DNA from: Lachnospiraceae bacterium
GTDB taxonomy: Bacteria; Bacillota; Clostridia; Lachnospirales; Lachnospiraceae
DNA length: 64,000 nt
Reading direction: 5' to 3'
Assembly (NCBI GenBank): GCA_017440575.1
Contig: JAFSGY010000028.1
Span: 1-64,000 of the forward strand
The position numbers were made by a program, and so were the translations under genes. The notes beneath the pieces are model-generated. The model worked only from the letters and a program-made list of their open reading frames with translations, ran no database searches and was not told the origin of the DNA. This document shows positions 9,512-18,002 of the stretch, piece by piece (positions within the stretch are counted from its first letter, which is position 1; each line of letters begins with the position of its first letter).

Positions 9512-9529
9512 GAAATAGAACAGATATGG

Positions 9530-9569
9530 GGCTGGTTTTCAAAAAATAAGGAAAACCAGCCTTGTTTTT
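9530..9569 (+). terminator. Intrinsic terminator after the chemoreceptor
   Basis: Perfect 11-base-pair stem GGCTGGTTTTC (9530-9540) with GAAAACCAGCC (9551-9561), followed by TTGTTTTT. Confidence 0.92.
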
Positions 9570-9581
9570 CGAGATTTTCCA

Positions 9582-9610
9582 TTGCGGTTGGGATGTCATT
9601 CTGCTATGAT
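9582..9610 (+). promoter_or_regulatory. Sigma-A promoter and hairpin leader for the cysteine desulfurase-thiI unit
   Basis: TTGCGG (9582-9587), 17-base spacer, TATGAT (9605-9610). The transcript would begin near 9617, right at a hairpin with arms GGTGCAAGG (9618-9626) and CCTGCACC (9650-9657). Confidence 0.6.
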
Positions 9611-9729
9611 GTTATACGGTGCAAGGGTGTATTTTGATGGATGAAGGAACCTGCACCAATTGCAAAAAATGGCATATTTTAGTATTAAGATAAAGCAAGA
9701 TGGAATCAGATACATTTGAAGGTGTGAAT

Positions 9730-10887
9730 ATGATGGAAGTTTATTTAGATAATTCGGCGACAACCCGCTGCCTGCCGAGCGTAGCGGCACTTATGACGAA
9801 GATTATGTGTGAGGACTATGGAAACCCATCCAGTATGCATAGGAAGGGTGTAGAGAGCGAACAGTACATTCGTCATGCAAAGGAAATCATTGCAAGAACT
9901 CTAAAGGTACAGGAGAAAGAGATTCTTTTTACATCAGGTGGAACAGAATCGGATAATATTGCTTTGATAGGAACAGCGTTTGCCAATTTTCGTTCAGGCA
10001 ATCATATTATTACAACAAAAATCGAACATCCGGCTATTTTACAGACCTGTGCTTATCTGGAAACACAAGGCTTTGAGGTAACCTATCTGCCTGTAGATTC
10101 TAATGGTATCATCTGCCTTGCTGACTTGGAAAAGGCTATGACAAATCAGACCATCATCGTTTCCATTATGCATACCAATAACGAGATTGGTTCTGTACAG
10201 CCTATAGCTGAGGCAGGTGCATTAATCAAGCGCATCAATCCGAATACAGTATTTCATGTGGATGCGGTACAGGGCTTTGGTAAGTTTCGCATCTATCCAA
10301 AGAAGATGAATGTTGACCTGTTATCAGTCAGTGCCCATAAGATTCATGGTCCAAAGGGTGTAGGCTTCCTTTATATGAATGAGAAGGTTAAAGTAAAGCC
10401 GATTCTTTATGGAGGAGGACAACAAAAAGGTATGCGTTCCGGTACGGAAAATGTTCCGGGGGTAGCAGGCATGGCTCTTGCGATTGATGAAATCTATAAA
10501 GATTTCGAGGAAAAAACAGAATATCTGTATGCAATAAAGGATAGATTTATAAAAGGCTTGGAAGGACTGGAAGGAGTTAAGGTAAACGGACTGACTGGTA
10601 GAGATAGCGCACCACATGTGGTAAGTGTTTCCATTGCAGGAATCCGAAGTGAGGTTATGCTGCATGCCTTGGAGGACAGAGGTGTGTATGTATCGGCAGG
10701 AAGCGCCTGTGCATCCAACAAACCGGCTACCTCAGCGACACTTAAGGCAATCGGAGTAGAGAAGCAGTATCTGGATTCTACACTTAGATTCAGCTTTAGT
10801 GTTCTGACAACCGAGGAGGAAATCGACTATACTTTGCAGCAGATGTATGATATGATACCTATGCTTCGACGTTATACTCGACACTAA
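9730..10887 (+). CDS. Cysteine desulfurase (NifS/IscS family)
   Basis: PLP enzyme that takes sulfur from cysteine as an enzyme-bound persulfide. 385 residues from the ATG at 9730, which follows GAAGGTG at 5 bases; a longer frame from 9700 has no ribosome site. Seen are LDNSATT near the N-terminus, TSGGTESDN (about 68-76), the PLP-lysine motif SVSAHKIHGPKG (Lys about 204) and the persulfide cysteine in SAGSACASNK (about 327). thiI follows about 100 bases downstream, the arrangement of the dedicated NifZ-ThiI pair of Bacillus, so the main role is probably sulfur supply for 4-thiouridine in tRNA rather than Fe-S clusters. Confidence 0.93.
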   Translation: MMEVYLDNSATTRCLPSVAALMTKIMCEDYGNPSSMHRKGVESEQYIRHAKEIIARTLKVQEKEILFTSGGTESDNIALIGTAFANFRSGNHIITTKIEHPAILQTCAYLETQGFEVTYLPVDSNGIICLADLEKAMTNQTIIVSIMHTNNEIGSVQPIAEAGALIKRINPNTVFHVDAVQGFGKFRIYPKKMNVDLLSVSAHKIHGPKGVGFLYMNEKVKVKPILYGGGQQKGMRSGTENVPGVAGMALAIDEIYKDFEEKTEYLYAIKDRFIKGLEGLEGVKVNGLTGRDSAPHVVSVSIAGIRSEVMLHALEDRGVYVSAGSACASNKPATSATLKAIGVEKQYLDSTLRFSFSVLTTEEEIDYTLQQMYDMIPMLRRYTRH

Positions 10888-10948
10888 ATGGAAAAAGCCA
10901 TATACGGAAGCTTTTTCCATTGACGAATTTGTGATAAACACAAATTCG
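10888..10948. repeat. Two adjacent perfect hairpins between the desulfurase gene and thiI
   Basis: Hairpin 1: ATGGAAAAAGC (10888-10898) with GCTTTTTCCAT (10910-10920). Hairpin 2: CGAATTTGTG (10924-10933) with CACAAATTCG (10939-10948), loop ATAAA. GCCATATAC occurs in the loop of the first (10897-10905) and again at 10963-10971. The second palindrome recurs almost unchanged at 56615-56641, so it is a dispersed palindrome. The TGTTTTT at 10950 is a weak tail, so partial termination is possible. Confidence 0.6.
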
Positions 10949-10988
10949 CATGTTTTTAATTGGCCATATACCATAATGGAGGAAAACA

Positions 10989-12176
10989 ATGTACAAATCA
11001 TTTTTGATAAAATACGCTGAAATCGGCGTTAAGGGAAAGAACAGATATATTTTTGAAGACAGATTGTGTGACCAGATTCGTTATGCTTTGGAGCGTTGTG
11101 AAGGTGAATTTGAAGTAACTAAGACACAGGGCAGAATCTATGTCAATGCACTGACAGAATATGATTTTGATGAGACAGTAGAGAATTTAAAAACGGTATT
11201 TGGTATCTGGGGTATCTGTCCGGTAGTAAAGCTTGAGGATGAGGGCTTCGAGAAGCTTGCAGAGGATGTAATCGCTTATGTGGATAAGGTTTACCCGGAT
11301 AAGAACTTTACCTTTAAGGTAGATACCAGAAGAGCCAGAAAGAATTATCCAAAGGAATCCATGGAGGTAAATGCAGATATCGGAGCAGTATTGCTGAATG
11401 CCTTCCCAGAGATGAAGGTAGACGTGCGTAAGCCGGATGTTATGCTTCATATCGAGATTCGTGAGATGATTTATATCTACTCAACCGTGATTCCAGGACC
11501 GGGAGGACTTCCAATCGGTACCAATGGTAAGGGAACCTTGCTGTTATCAGGTGGTATTGATTCACCGGTTGCAGGCTATATGATTTCTAAGCGTGGTGTA
11601 AAGCTGGATGCAGTATATTTCCATGCACCGCCATATACCAGTGACAGAGCAAAGCAGAAGGTTGTAGACCTTGCAAAACTCGTATCACGTTATAGTGGAC
11701 CGATTGACTTACATGTCATTAATTTTACGGATATTCAGTTATACATCTATGAAAAGTGTCCACATGATGAATTAACGATTATTATGAGAAGATATATGAT
11801 GCGTATTGCGCAGCATATTGCACAGGAATCAGGTTCCTTAGGATTAATTACGGGAGAAAGTATTGGTCAGGTAGCATCACAGACTATGCAGTCTCTGATG
11901 GCGACCAATGACGTATGTACAATGCCTGTATACAGACCGTTAATCGGTTTTGATAAAGAGGATATTGTTGATGTTTCCAAGAAGATTGATACTTATGAGA
12001 CATCGATACTTCCATTTGAGGATTGCTGTACCATTTTTGTGGCAAAGCATCCGGTTACTAAGCCGAATCTTAAGGTGATTAGAATTCATGAGCAGAATCT
12101 GGAGGAAAATATTGACGCACTGGTACAGAAAGCGTTAGAGACTGATGAAGTGATTCATGTTAGCTGGAATGATTAA
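10989..12176 (+). CDS. thiI: tRNA 4-thiouridine synthase ThiI
   Basis: Adenylates U8 of tRNA and transfers sulfur to it; also supplies sulfur for thiazole in some species. The 395-residue protein has an N-terminal ferredoxin-like/THUMP region (about 1-165) and the PP-loop ATP site LLSGGIDSPVAGYM (about 184-197), then the AANH domain. It ends without the C-terminal rhodanese domain of E. coli ThiI, as is normal in Firmicutes, where the partner desulfurase next door provides the persulfide. A TGGAGGAAAAC ribosome site sits before the ATG. It ends at a bidirectional terminator. Confidence 0.95.
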   Translation: MYKSFLIKYAEIGVKGKNRYIFEDRLCDQIRYALERCEGEFEVTKTQGRIYVNALTEYDFDETVENLKTVFGIWGICPVVKLEDEGFEKLAEDVIAYVDKVYPDKNFTFKVDTRRARKNYPKESMEVNADIGAVLLNAFPEMKVDVRKPDVMLHIEIREMIYIYSTVIPGPGGLPIGTNGKGTLLLSGGIDSPVAGYMISKRGVKLDAVYFHAPPYTSDRAKQKVVDLAKLVSRYSGPIDLHVINFTDIQLYIYEKCPHDELTIIMRRYMMRIAQHIAQESGSLGLITGESIGQVASQTMQSLMATNDVCTMPVYRPLIGFDKEDIVDVSKKIDTYETSILPFEDCCTIFVAKHPVTKPNLKVIRIHEQNLEENIDALVQKALETDEVIHVSWND

Positions 12177-12197
12177 AGTAAAAAGAGAATGAAAAAA

Positions 12198-12237
12198 CGA
12201 GCAGGCTTCAAACCTGCTCGTACTTTAATACTTTTTT
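12198..12237. terminator. Bidirectional terminator between thiI and the HPr-like gene
   Basis: CGAGCAGG (12198-12205) pairs with CCTGCTCG (12213-12220). On the + strand TACTTTAATACTTTTTT follows. On the - strand the stem runs directly into TTTTTTC, the better tail, so it serves both converging genes. Confidence 0.9.
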
Positions 12238-12277
12238 AAAATAAAAATATAGGGCAAACCTATATTTTCTCTGGCAA

Positions 12278-12511
12278 TTAAACTAAGTATGGCTTAATTA
12301 CTTCCATAATCTCGTCTGTGTTGCCACCCTCTGCATGGATATTTAAGTCGATTGGCTTAGATAAGTCTAAGCTGAAAATACCCATAATAGATTTTGCATC
12401 GATAACATATCTTCCGGATACAAGATCGAAATCATAATCGAACTTTGTAATATCGTTAACGAAAGATTTTACCTTATCGATTGAGTTTAAAGAAATTTGA
12501 ACAGTCTTCAT
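12278..12511 (-). CDS. HPr-like protein lacking the active-site histidine
   Basis: 77-residue protein with the HPr fold signature AKSIMGIFSLDLS, which keeps the regulatory serine position (Ser46 of Bacillus HPr) phosphorylated by HPr kinase. The N-terminal active site GIHARPA of HPr is absent; the matching stretch reads NSIDKVKSFVND with no His. It therefore cannot carry phosphate from enzyme I. By analogy with Bacillus Crh, which also lost the His but kept Ser46, it could be a regulatory HPr paralogue; this is inference. The AAGGAGG ribosome site lies before the ATG. Monocistronic, with its own promoter and terminator. Confidence 0.85.
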   Translation of the reverse strand: MKTVQISLNSIDKVKSFVNDITKFDYDFDLVSGRYVIDAKSIMGIFSLDLSKPIDLNIHAEGGNTDEIMEVIKPYLV

Positions 12512-12547
12512 ATTGACTACCTCCTTATAAATATACCTTCTTCATTA

Positions 12548-12576
12548 ATAATAAAGGGAAACTATGGAAAAGTCAA
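12548..12576 (-). promoter_or_regulatory. Sigma-A promoter of the HPr-like gene
   Basis: Read on the - strand: TTGACT (12576-12571), 17-base spacer, TATTAT (12553-12548). It is correctly placed about 40 bases before the start codon. Confidence 0.65.
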
Positions 12577-12688
12577 CCGAAGATAACGAACAGTTGTCAT
12601 AAAAATAAACGAAAAAAACGGAAAAAAGTGTACATATTGTCATTTAGTGGTACAAATGTCACAATTAAGCGGGGAAAGGAAAGGGAAA

Positions 12689-14032
12689 ATGAGAACAGTT
12701 GCATTTCATAATTTGGGCTGTAAAGTGAATTCCTATGAGATGGATGCCATGTTGCAGGACTTGAGAAGGCATGGCTATGAGATTGTTGCCTTTGACGAAA
12801 AGGCAGATATTTATATTGTAAATACCTGTACCGTTACGAATATGGCTGATAGAAAGAGCAGACAGATGCTTCATAAGGCAAAAAAGACCAATCCGGAAGC
12901 TATCGTAGTGGCTGTTGGTTGTTATGTACAGTCTGATACCGAAGGCGTACGTGCAGATGATGCGGTTGACCTGATGATTGGTAATAATAAGAAAAAAGAT
13001 TTGGTGTCCATTTTAGAGAGCTATATGGATGGCATCGAAGAGGAAACAGTAATAGACATCAATCATACCAATGAATACGAGGAAATGCGACTGACAGGAA
13101 CCGAGGAGCATACAAGAGCCTATATTAAGATTCAGGATGGCTGTAACCAGTTCTGTTCTTATTGCATGATTCCTTATGCAAGAGGACGCGTAAGAAGCCG
13201 TAGAAAAGAAGATATTTTGGAAGAAATCAAGGGGCTTGTACAGGCTGGTTATCAGGAATTTGTTTTAACCGGAATCCATATCAGCTCCTATGGTGTGGAC
13301 TTTAAGAAAGCAGGAACAGCAGAGGATGATTTACTGTCACTTATGCAGGCAATAGACAGGCTTGATGGTGTGAAGAGATTGCGTCTAGGTTCGTTAGAGC
13401 CTCGCATTATTACGGAGGAATTTGCTAAGGGAATTGGCGCATTAGAGCACATTTGTCCGCATTTTCATCTGTCTTTGCAAAGCGGCTGTGAGGAAACCTT
13501 GAAGCGTATGAACCGTCATTACACACCGGAGCAGTTCTATGCAGGTGTAGAGCTTTTGAGACAGACCTTTGAGCATCCGGCGATTACCACAGATGTTATT
13601 GTGGGATTCCCGGGAGAAACAGCGGAGGAATTTGAGACAACAAGAGCCTTTTTGGAGAATGTATGCTTTTATGAGATGCATATTTTTAAGTATTCTAAGC
13701 GCAAGGGAACTCGTGCGGCTGTTATGGAGAACCAGATACCGGAACCGGTAAAAACACAGCGAAGCAATATTCTGATAGCAATGGAAGAGAAGGATACAGC
13801 GGCATTCAGGGAATACTATCTTGGTAAAGAGGTAGAGGTGCTTTTTGAAGAGAAAAAAGAAATCGATGGACAGGAATACTGGATTGGACATACTAAGGAG
13901 TATGTGAAGGTTGCATTGCCGAATGATGGACAGGATTATCAAAATTGTCTGGTTAAAGGAAAGATAATCCATGCGCTTAACAAAGAAGTGCTTTTCATGG
14001 GAAATAATACATTGAATTTTCAAACAAATTAG
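12689..14032 (+). CDS. mtaB: tRNA (N6-threonylcarbamoyladenosine-37-C2) methylthiotransferase MtaB
   Basis: Radical-SAM enzyme that adds a methylthio group to t6A37 in tRNAs reading ANN codons. 447 residues from the ATG at 12689, which follows GGAAAGGAAAGG; the frame continues upstream to a GTG at 12647 with no ribosome site. The N-terminal UPF0004 domain has its three cluster Cys in LGCKVNS, NTCTVT and VGCYVQ. The radical-SAM cluster is CNQFCSYC (about 152-159), and a TRAM RNA-binding domain ends the protein. In Bacillus mtaB directly follows rsmE; here the link is broken by the chemoreceptor, sulfur-relay and HPr-like genes. Confidence 0.95.
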   Translation: MRTVAFHNLGCKVNSYEMDAMLQDLRRHGYEIVAFDEKADIYIVNTCTVTNMADRKSRQMLHKAKKTNPEAIVVAVGCYVQSDTEGVRADDAVDLMIGNNKKKDLVSILESYMDGIEEETVIDINHTNEYEEMRLTGTEEHTRAYIKIQDGCNQFCSYCMIPYARGRVRSRRKEDILEEIKGLVQAGYQEFVLTGIHISSYGVDFKKAGTAEDDLLSLMQAIDRLDGVKRLRLGSLEPRIITEEFAKGIGALEHICPHFHLSLQSGCEETLKRMNRHYTPEQFYAGVELLRQTFEHPAITTDVIVGFPGETAEEFETTRAFLENVCFYEMHIFKYSKRKGTRAAVMENQIPEPVKTQRSNILIAMEEKDTAAFREYYLGKEVEVLFEEKKEIDGQEYWIGHTKEYVKVALPNDGQDYQNCLVKGKIIHALNKEVLFMGNNTLNFQTN

Positions 14033-14133
14033 GGTAAGATATAAGATACAGATGGTAAAGTAACGAGAACTTTACTAGCGTACTTGATGATGAATAGGAT
14101 AAAGAAACAGAATTTTAGGAAGGAGCAGTGGAC

Positions 14134-14409
14134 ATGGAAGATTTAACACGCACACAATATATTCAGCTTGTGCCGGAGGAGTTGCAGGAGAGCACCACGG
14201 TAAAGGATGTATTATCTTCTGTTTATGCAGCTCTGACTGAAAAGGGCTATAATCCGGTAAATCAGATTGTAGGATATATTATGTCAGGAGACCCTACTTA
14301 TATTACCAGTCATAAGAACGCAAGAGCTTTGATTATGAAGGTAGAGCGTGATGAGCTTGTGGAAGAGATGTTAAAGTCTTATATTATCAGCTCGGGCTGG
14401 GATAAATAA
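14134..14409 (+). CDS. ireB: IreB family regulatory phosphoprotein (UPF0297)
   Basis: Small cytosolic protein of 91 residues. The conserved block around [26 protein letters not shown] and the downstream helices identifies the UPF0297/IreB family, a substrate of the IreK Ser/Thr kinase that tunes cephalosporin tolerance in Enterococcus. Thr residues near the N-terminus (LTRTQY) are the likely phosphosites. The ATG at 14134 is 8 bases after AGGAG; the GTG at 14128 is too close. It begins the classic ireB-ruvX-yrzB trio. Confidence 0.94.
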   Translation: MEDLTRTQYIQLVPEELQESTTVKDVLSSVYAALTEKGYNPVNQIVGYIMSGDPTYITSHKNARALIMKVERDELVEEMLKSYIISSGWDK

Positions 14410-14447
14410 GAGAAGGTTGACAGGAGACTGGAAAGGCTTGGTATTAG

Positions 14448-14882
14448 ATGAGAATCATGGGACTTGATTTTGGGTCGAAGACAGTCGGTGTGGCAATCAG
14501 CGACCCATTGCTCATTACCGCTCAGGGAATAGAGATTGTACGGAGAAAGCATGAGGACAAGCTTCGTCAGACTCTGGCAAGAATCGAAGAATTGATTGTA
14601 GAATATGAAGTGACGGAAATTGTACTTGGATATCCGAAGAACATGAATGATTCCTTAGGAGAACGTGTAGAGAAAACGCTTGCCTTTAAAGAGATGCTGG
14701 AACGTCGCAGTGGGCTTACAGTACATTTATGGGATGAGCGGTTAACAACAGTTGCAGCAGATAAAGCGATGATGGAAGCCGGTATAAGACGTGAGGAACG
14801 CAAGGAACACGTCGACAGAATAGCGGCGATTTTTATTTTGCAGGGATATTTGGACCTGCTTAAGAATAAGGAGAATATGTAA
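14448..14882 (+). CDS. ruvX: Putative pre-16S rRNA/Holliday-junction nuclease (YqgF/RuvX)
   Basis: RNase H-fold nuclease of 144 residues involved in 16S rRNA 5'-end maturation. The N-terminal acidic motif is [14 protein letters not shown] (about 5-18), followed by VLGYPKNMN (about 63-71) and the C-terminal [10 protein letters not shown] (about 97-106) and HVDRIAA, which bring in the remaining acidic residues. The stop codon overlaps the next gene by one base, so the two are translationally coupled. Confidence 0.93.
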   Translation: MRIMGLDFGSKTVGVAISDPLLITAQGIEIVRRKHEDKLRQTLARIEELIVEYEVTEIVLGYPKNMNDSLGERVEKTLAFKEMLERRSGLTVHLWDERLTTVAADKAMMEAGIRREERKEHVDRIAAIFILQGYLDLLKNKENM

Positions 14883-15139
14883 TGGAGAAAATTACCTTTG
14901 TGCCAGATGGAGAGGAAGCAGTAGATTTCTATGTATTGGAGCAGACTACAATTGCAGGTGTGAATTACATTCTGGTAACGGATGCGGAGGAAGATGAAGA
15001 AGGCGAAGCATACATTTTGAAGGATATTTCTGATTCTGAGTCAGAAGAGCGCGTGTATAGCATGCTTGAGGATGAGAAAGAGTTTGATGCAGTGGCAGCA
15101 GTCTTTGAAAATATGCTTGAGGATATTGATTTGATTTAA
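14882..15139 (+). CDS. DUF1292 family protein (YrzB-like)
   Basis: Acidic 85-residue protein of the DUF1292/YrzB family: a compact beta domain (ITFVPDGEEAVDFYVLEQTT, ITDAEEDEEGEAYILKD) then an acidic C-terminus. Its function is unknown, but it nearly always follows ireB and ruvX in Firmicutes, as here, with a one-base ATG/TAA overlap. Confidence 0.9.
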   Translation: MEKITFVPDGEEAVDFYVLEQTTIAGVNYILVTDAEEDEEGEAYILKDISDSESEERVYSMLEDEKEFDAVAAVFENMLEDIDLI

Positions 15140-15162
15140 TATTGTTACAGATTACTATGGAC

Positions 15163-15212
15163 GGAGAAGGTAAACAGACTGAGATTTGAAAAATGCAGAC
15201 TGGTTACCTCCT
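15163..15212 (+). promoter_or_regulatory. Leader hairpin upstream of RNase J
   Basis: In the 122-base gap before the RNase J gene, GGTAAACAG (15169-15177) pairs imperfectly with CTGGTTACC (15200-15208), and GGAG (15163-15166) faces CTCC (15208-15211). CAGACTG is also repeated directly. There is no T-run. It might be an autoregulatory cleavage site, since RNases often control their own leaders; this is inference. Confidence 0.35.
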
Positions 15213-15261
15213 TTGGTCGTGGTATTAAGATAAAAAATAAGAATTTTCGTGGAGGTTTATT

Positions 15262-16935
15262 TTGAAACAGAATAAAAAAGAATGTACGTCGAAACTCAAG
15301 GTGATACCATTAGGAGGCCTTGAGCAGATCGGACTCAACATTACTGCCTTTGAATACGAAGACAGTATTATTGTTGTGGATTGCGGTCTGAGCTTCCCAG
15401 AGGACGATATGCTGGGAATTGATTTGGTAATACCGGATATTACCTATTTGAAGAATAATGCGGATAAGGTAAAGGGCTTTGTCATTACACATGGACACGA
15501 GGATCATATTGGTGCACTTCCTTATGTATTAAAAGAGCTGAATGTGCCAATCTATGCTACAAAGCTTACGATGGGAATTATTGATAACAAGCTTACAGAG
15601 CATAATCTGATTCATAATGTCAGAAGAAAGGTTGTAAAGTTCGGACAGAACATTAACCTTGGATGTTTTCGTATTGAATTCATTAAAACCAATCACAGCA
15701 TTGTAGATGCGGCAGCACTTGCTATTTATTCTCCGGCGGGAATTGTGGTTCACACAGGAGATTTTAAGGTAGATTATACACCGGTATATGGTGATGCCAT
15801 TGATTTACAGAGATTTGCAGAGCTTGGTAAAAAGGGTGTACTTGCGCTGATGTGTGACAGTACCAATGCAGAGAGACCGGGCTTTACTCCATCTGAGAGA
15901 AAGCTTGGAGGAGTGTTTGACAGTTTATTTGAAGAGCACAAGAAAACGAGAATTATCATTGCGACCTTTGCCTCTAATGTAGACAGAGTACAGCAGATTA
16001 TTAATACGGCATATAAGTTCGGAAGAAAAGTTGTTGTCGAGGGACGAAGCATGGTAAATATCATTGAAACGGCTTCGAATCTGAATCGTTTGAGCATTCC
16101 GGATAATACCTTGATTGATATCGAGAAGTTGAAGAATTATCCAAAGGACAAGACGGTTATTATTACAACAGGAAGTCAGGGCGAGAGTATGGCGGCACTT
16201 AGCCGTATGGCAAGTGGTATGCACAAGAAGATTAGCATCGGGCATGGTGATACCGTTATCTTTTCTTCCAGTCCGATTCCGGGTAATGAGAAAGCGGTTA
16301 CGAAGGTAATCAATGAGCTGTTCAAAAAGGGTGCAGATGTTATTTTCCAGGATACTCATGTATCTGGACATGCTTGTCAGGAAGAGATTAAGCTGATTTA
16401 TACCTTAACAAAGCCAAAGTATGCGATTCCGGTACATGGAGAGTATAAGCATCTTAAAGCTCAGGCGAAGATAGCTATGGATTTGGGAATTGAGAAGGAC
16501 AATATCTTTATTCTTCATTCTGGTGAGGTGCTTGCTATGGATTCTGAGAGTGCCAGCGTAAATGGTAAAGTGCCGGTAGGAACAGTTCTGGTAGATGGTC
16601 TTGGTGTCGGAGATGTTGGTAATGTTGTATTAAGAGATCGTCAGCATCTGGCAGAGGACGGAATTCTGATTGTGGTTTTGTCTTTGGAAGGTACGACGGG
16701 AGAATTGCTTGCAGGACCTGATATTGTATCAAGAGGTTTTGTCTATGTGAAAGAGTCCGATGAACTGATGGAGGAAGCACGTAGAGTGATTGAAAAGGCA
16801 GTTTTTAGTTGTCTTGATAAGAACATTACAGACTGGGGCAAGATTAAGGGAACCATCAAGGACACATTAAGTGAGTTCGTATGGAAGAAGACAAAGCGCA
16901 GACCGATGATTCTTCCTATCATCATGGAGATTTAA
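15262..16935 (+). CDS. rnj: Ribonuclease J
   Basis: Metallo-beta-lactamase/beta-CASP ribonuclease with 5'-exo and endo activity, central to mRNA decay in Firmicutes. At 557 residues it is full length. The zinc motif is THGHEDHIGALPY (about 76-88), then HTGDFKVD, the beta-CASP motifs (MCDSTNAER, GRSM, TTGSQGE, HVSGHA) and the C-terminal domain. Translation starts at TTG 15262 behind GTGGAGGTT. It sits between yrzB and the MltG-like gene, an insertion into the Bacillus yrrK-yrzB-yrrL order. Confidence 0.95.
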   Translation: MKQNKKECTSKLKVIPLGGLEQIGLNITAFEYEDSIIVVDCGLSFPEDDMLGIDLVIPDITYLKNNADKVKGFVITHGHEDHIGALPYVLKELNVPIYATKLTMGIIDNKLTEHNLIHNVRRKVVKFGQNINLGCFRIEFIKTNHSIVDAAALAIYSPAGIVVHTGDFKVDYTPVYGDAIDLQRFAELGKKGVLALMCDSTNAERPGFTPSERKLGGVFDSLFEEHKKTRIIIATFASNVDRVQQIINTAYKFGRKVVVEGRSMVNIIETASNLNRLSIPDNTLIDIEKLKNYPKDKTVIITTGSQGESMAALSRMASGMHKKISIGHGDTVIFSSSPIPGNEKAVTKVINELFKKGADVIFQDTHVSGHACQEEIKLIYTLTKPKYAIPVHGEYKHLKAQAKIAMDLGIEKDNIFILHSGEVLAMDSESASVNGKVPVGTVLVDGLGVGDVGNVVLRDRQHLAEDGILIVVLSLEGTTGELLAGPDIVSRGFVYVKESDELMEEARRVIEKAVFSCLDKNITDWGKIKGTIKDTLSEFVWKKTKRRPMILPIIMEI

Positions 16936-16950
16936 GGCGAAGGAGACATT

Positions 16951-17340
16951 ATGAACGTAAAACAGCTTTTGGGCGCAATTGGAGCAATGCTTTTTAAAAT
17001 TATACTGTCAGCAGCGGTTATTATTGTTGTATTTAAATTGGCAGTATCGGCATATGATTTCGGTTTTAACCTCTTTGCGGATATTCCGATAGATGAAGAA
17101 GAAAGCGGAAGAACCGTAAATGTTATCATTTCTGAGAATCAGGACAGCATGGATGTAGGGAAGATGCTGGAGGAAAAAGGCTTAATCAGAGACGCCAAGA
17201 TGTTTTATATACAGGAAATGCTGTCGGATTATAAGGATATGATAACAGCAGGAACCTATGAGCTGAATACAGCAATGTCCGTTGAGGAAATGCTGGAAGC
17301 AATGTGTAGTAATGCAGAAGCAGCGGAGGAAACAGAGTGA
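16951..17340 (+). CDS. MltG/YceG-like protein without the catalytic domain
   Basis: 129-residue membrane protein: one N-terminal transmembrane helix (about 14-36) and an outside domain matching the LysM-like part of the endolytic transglycosylase MltG (about 50-118, with VGKMLEEKGLIRDAKMFYI and AGTYELNTAMSVEEML). Normal MltG is 330-400 residues; the whole catalytic domain with its essential Glu is missing, and no coding remnant of it follows because trmR begins at once. Its place between yrzB/rnj and trmR equals that of Bacillus yrrL (mltG), which confirms the homology. It may be a regulatory or scaffold remnant rather than an enzyme. Confidence 0.8.
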   Translation: MNVKQLLGAIGAMLFKIILSAAVIIVVFKLAVSAYDFGFNLFADIPIDEEESGRTVNVIISENQDSMDVGKMLEEKGLIRDAKMFYIQEMLSDYKDMITAGTYELNTAMSVEEMLEAMCSNAEAAEETE

Positions 17341-18002
17341 TTGCAGATGAGAGAATGATGACCTTCATCAGATCCTTTGACAGAGGCAATCCTGCGTATT
17401 TGGAAGAGCTGGAAAAATATTCGAGAGAAACCAATGTACCGATTATCAGGCCACAGATGCAGAGCTTATTGAAGTTTTTGCTTGCCTGGGGAAAGCCAAG
17501 GAAGATTCTTGAGGTTGGAACGGCCATTGGTTTTTCTGCGTTATTAATGAGTGAGTATGCACCGAGTGGCTGTCATATTACAACGATTGAAAAATACGAA
17601 AAAAGGATACCTCTTGCAAGAGAGAACTTTAAAAAGGCAGGAAAAGAAGAATATATTACGCTGTTAGAAGGGGATGCCACAGAGATTTTGGCAGAGCTTG
17701 ATGACGAATTTGATATGATTTTCATGGATGCGGCAAAGGGACAGTATATTAATTTTTTGCCGGATATCTTAAGGTTGATGGCACCGGGAGGTATTCTAGT
17801 GTCAGATAATATCCTGCAGGATGGCGATATCGTGGAGTCAAAATATGCGGTAACCAGACGCAATAGAACGATACATAATCGTATGCGTGAATATCTGTAT
17901 GCCTTGACGCATCATGAGGAGTTGGAAACGGTTATCTTACCGGTTGCAGATGGGGTTACCTTATCTACGAAAAAGAGTGGAGGAAATACAAGAAATGAAT
18001 AG
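17337..18002 (+). CDS. trmR: SAM-dependent O-methyltransferase, TrmR-like (tRNA 5-hydroxyuridine methyltransferase)
   Basis: 221-residue class I methyltransferase of the catechol-O-methyltransferase family. The SAM loop is LEVGTAIGFSALLM (about 60-73); metal-binding acidic residues lie in FMDAAKGQY (about 130-138) and SDNIL. Translation starts at GTG 17337, overlapping the previous stop by four bases behind GCGGAGGAAA. In Bacillus the gene in this slot (yrrM/trmR) methylates ho5U34 made by the U32 proteins TrhP; the U32 gene follows here with an 8-base overlap, so the same pathway to mo5U34 is very likely. Confidence 0.82.
   Translation: MIADERMMTFIRSFDRGNPAYLEELEKYSRETNVPIIRPQMQSLLKFLLAWGKPRKILEVGTAIGFSALLMSEYAPSGCHITTIEKYEKRIPLARENFKKAGKEEYITLLEGDATEILAELDDEFDMIFMDAAKGQYINFLPDILRLMAPGGILVSDNILQDGDIVESKYAVTRRNRTIHNRMREYLYALTHHEELETVILPVADGVTLSTKKSGGNTRNE

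Noticed and set aside
13442..14023. 193-residue antisense frame in mtaB
   Set aside because: Opposite mtaB, Cys- and His-rich low-quality protein with no ribosome site.
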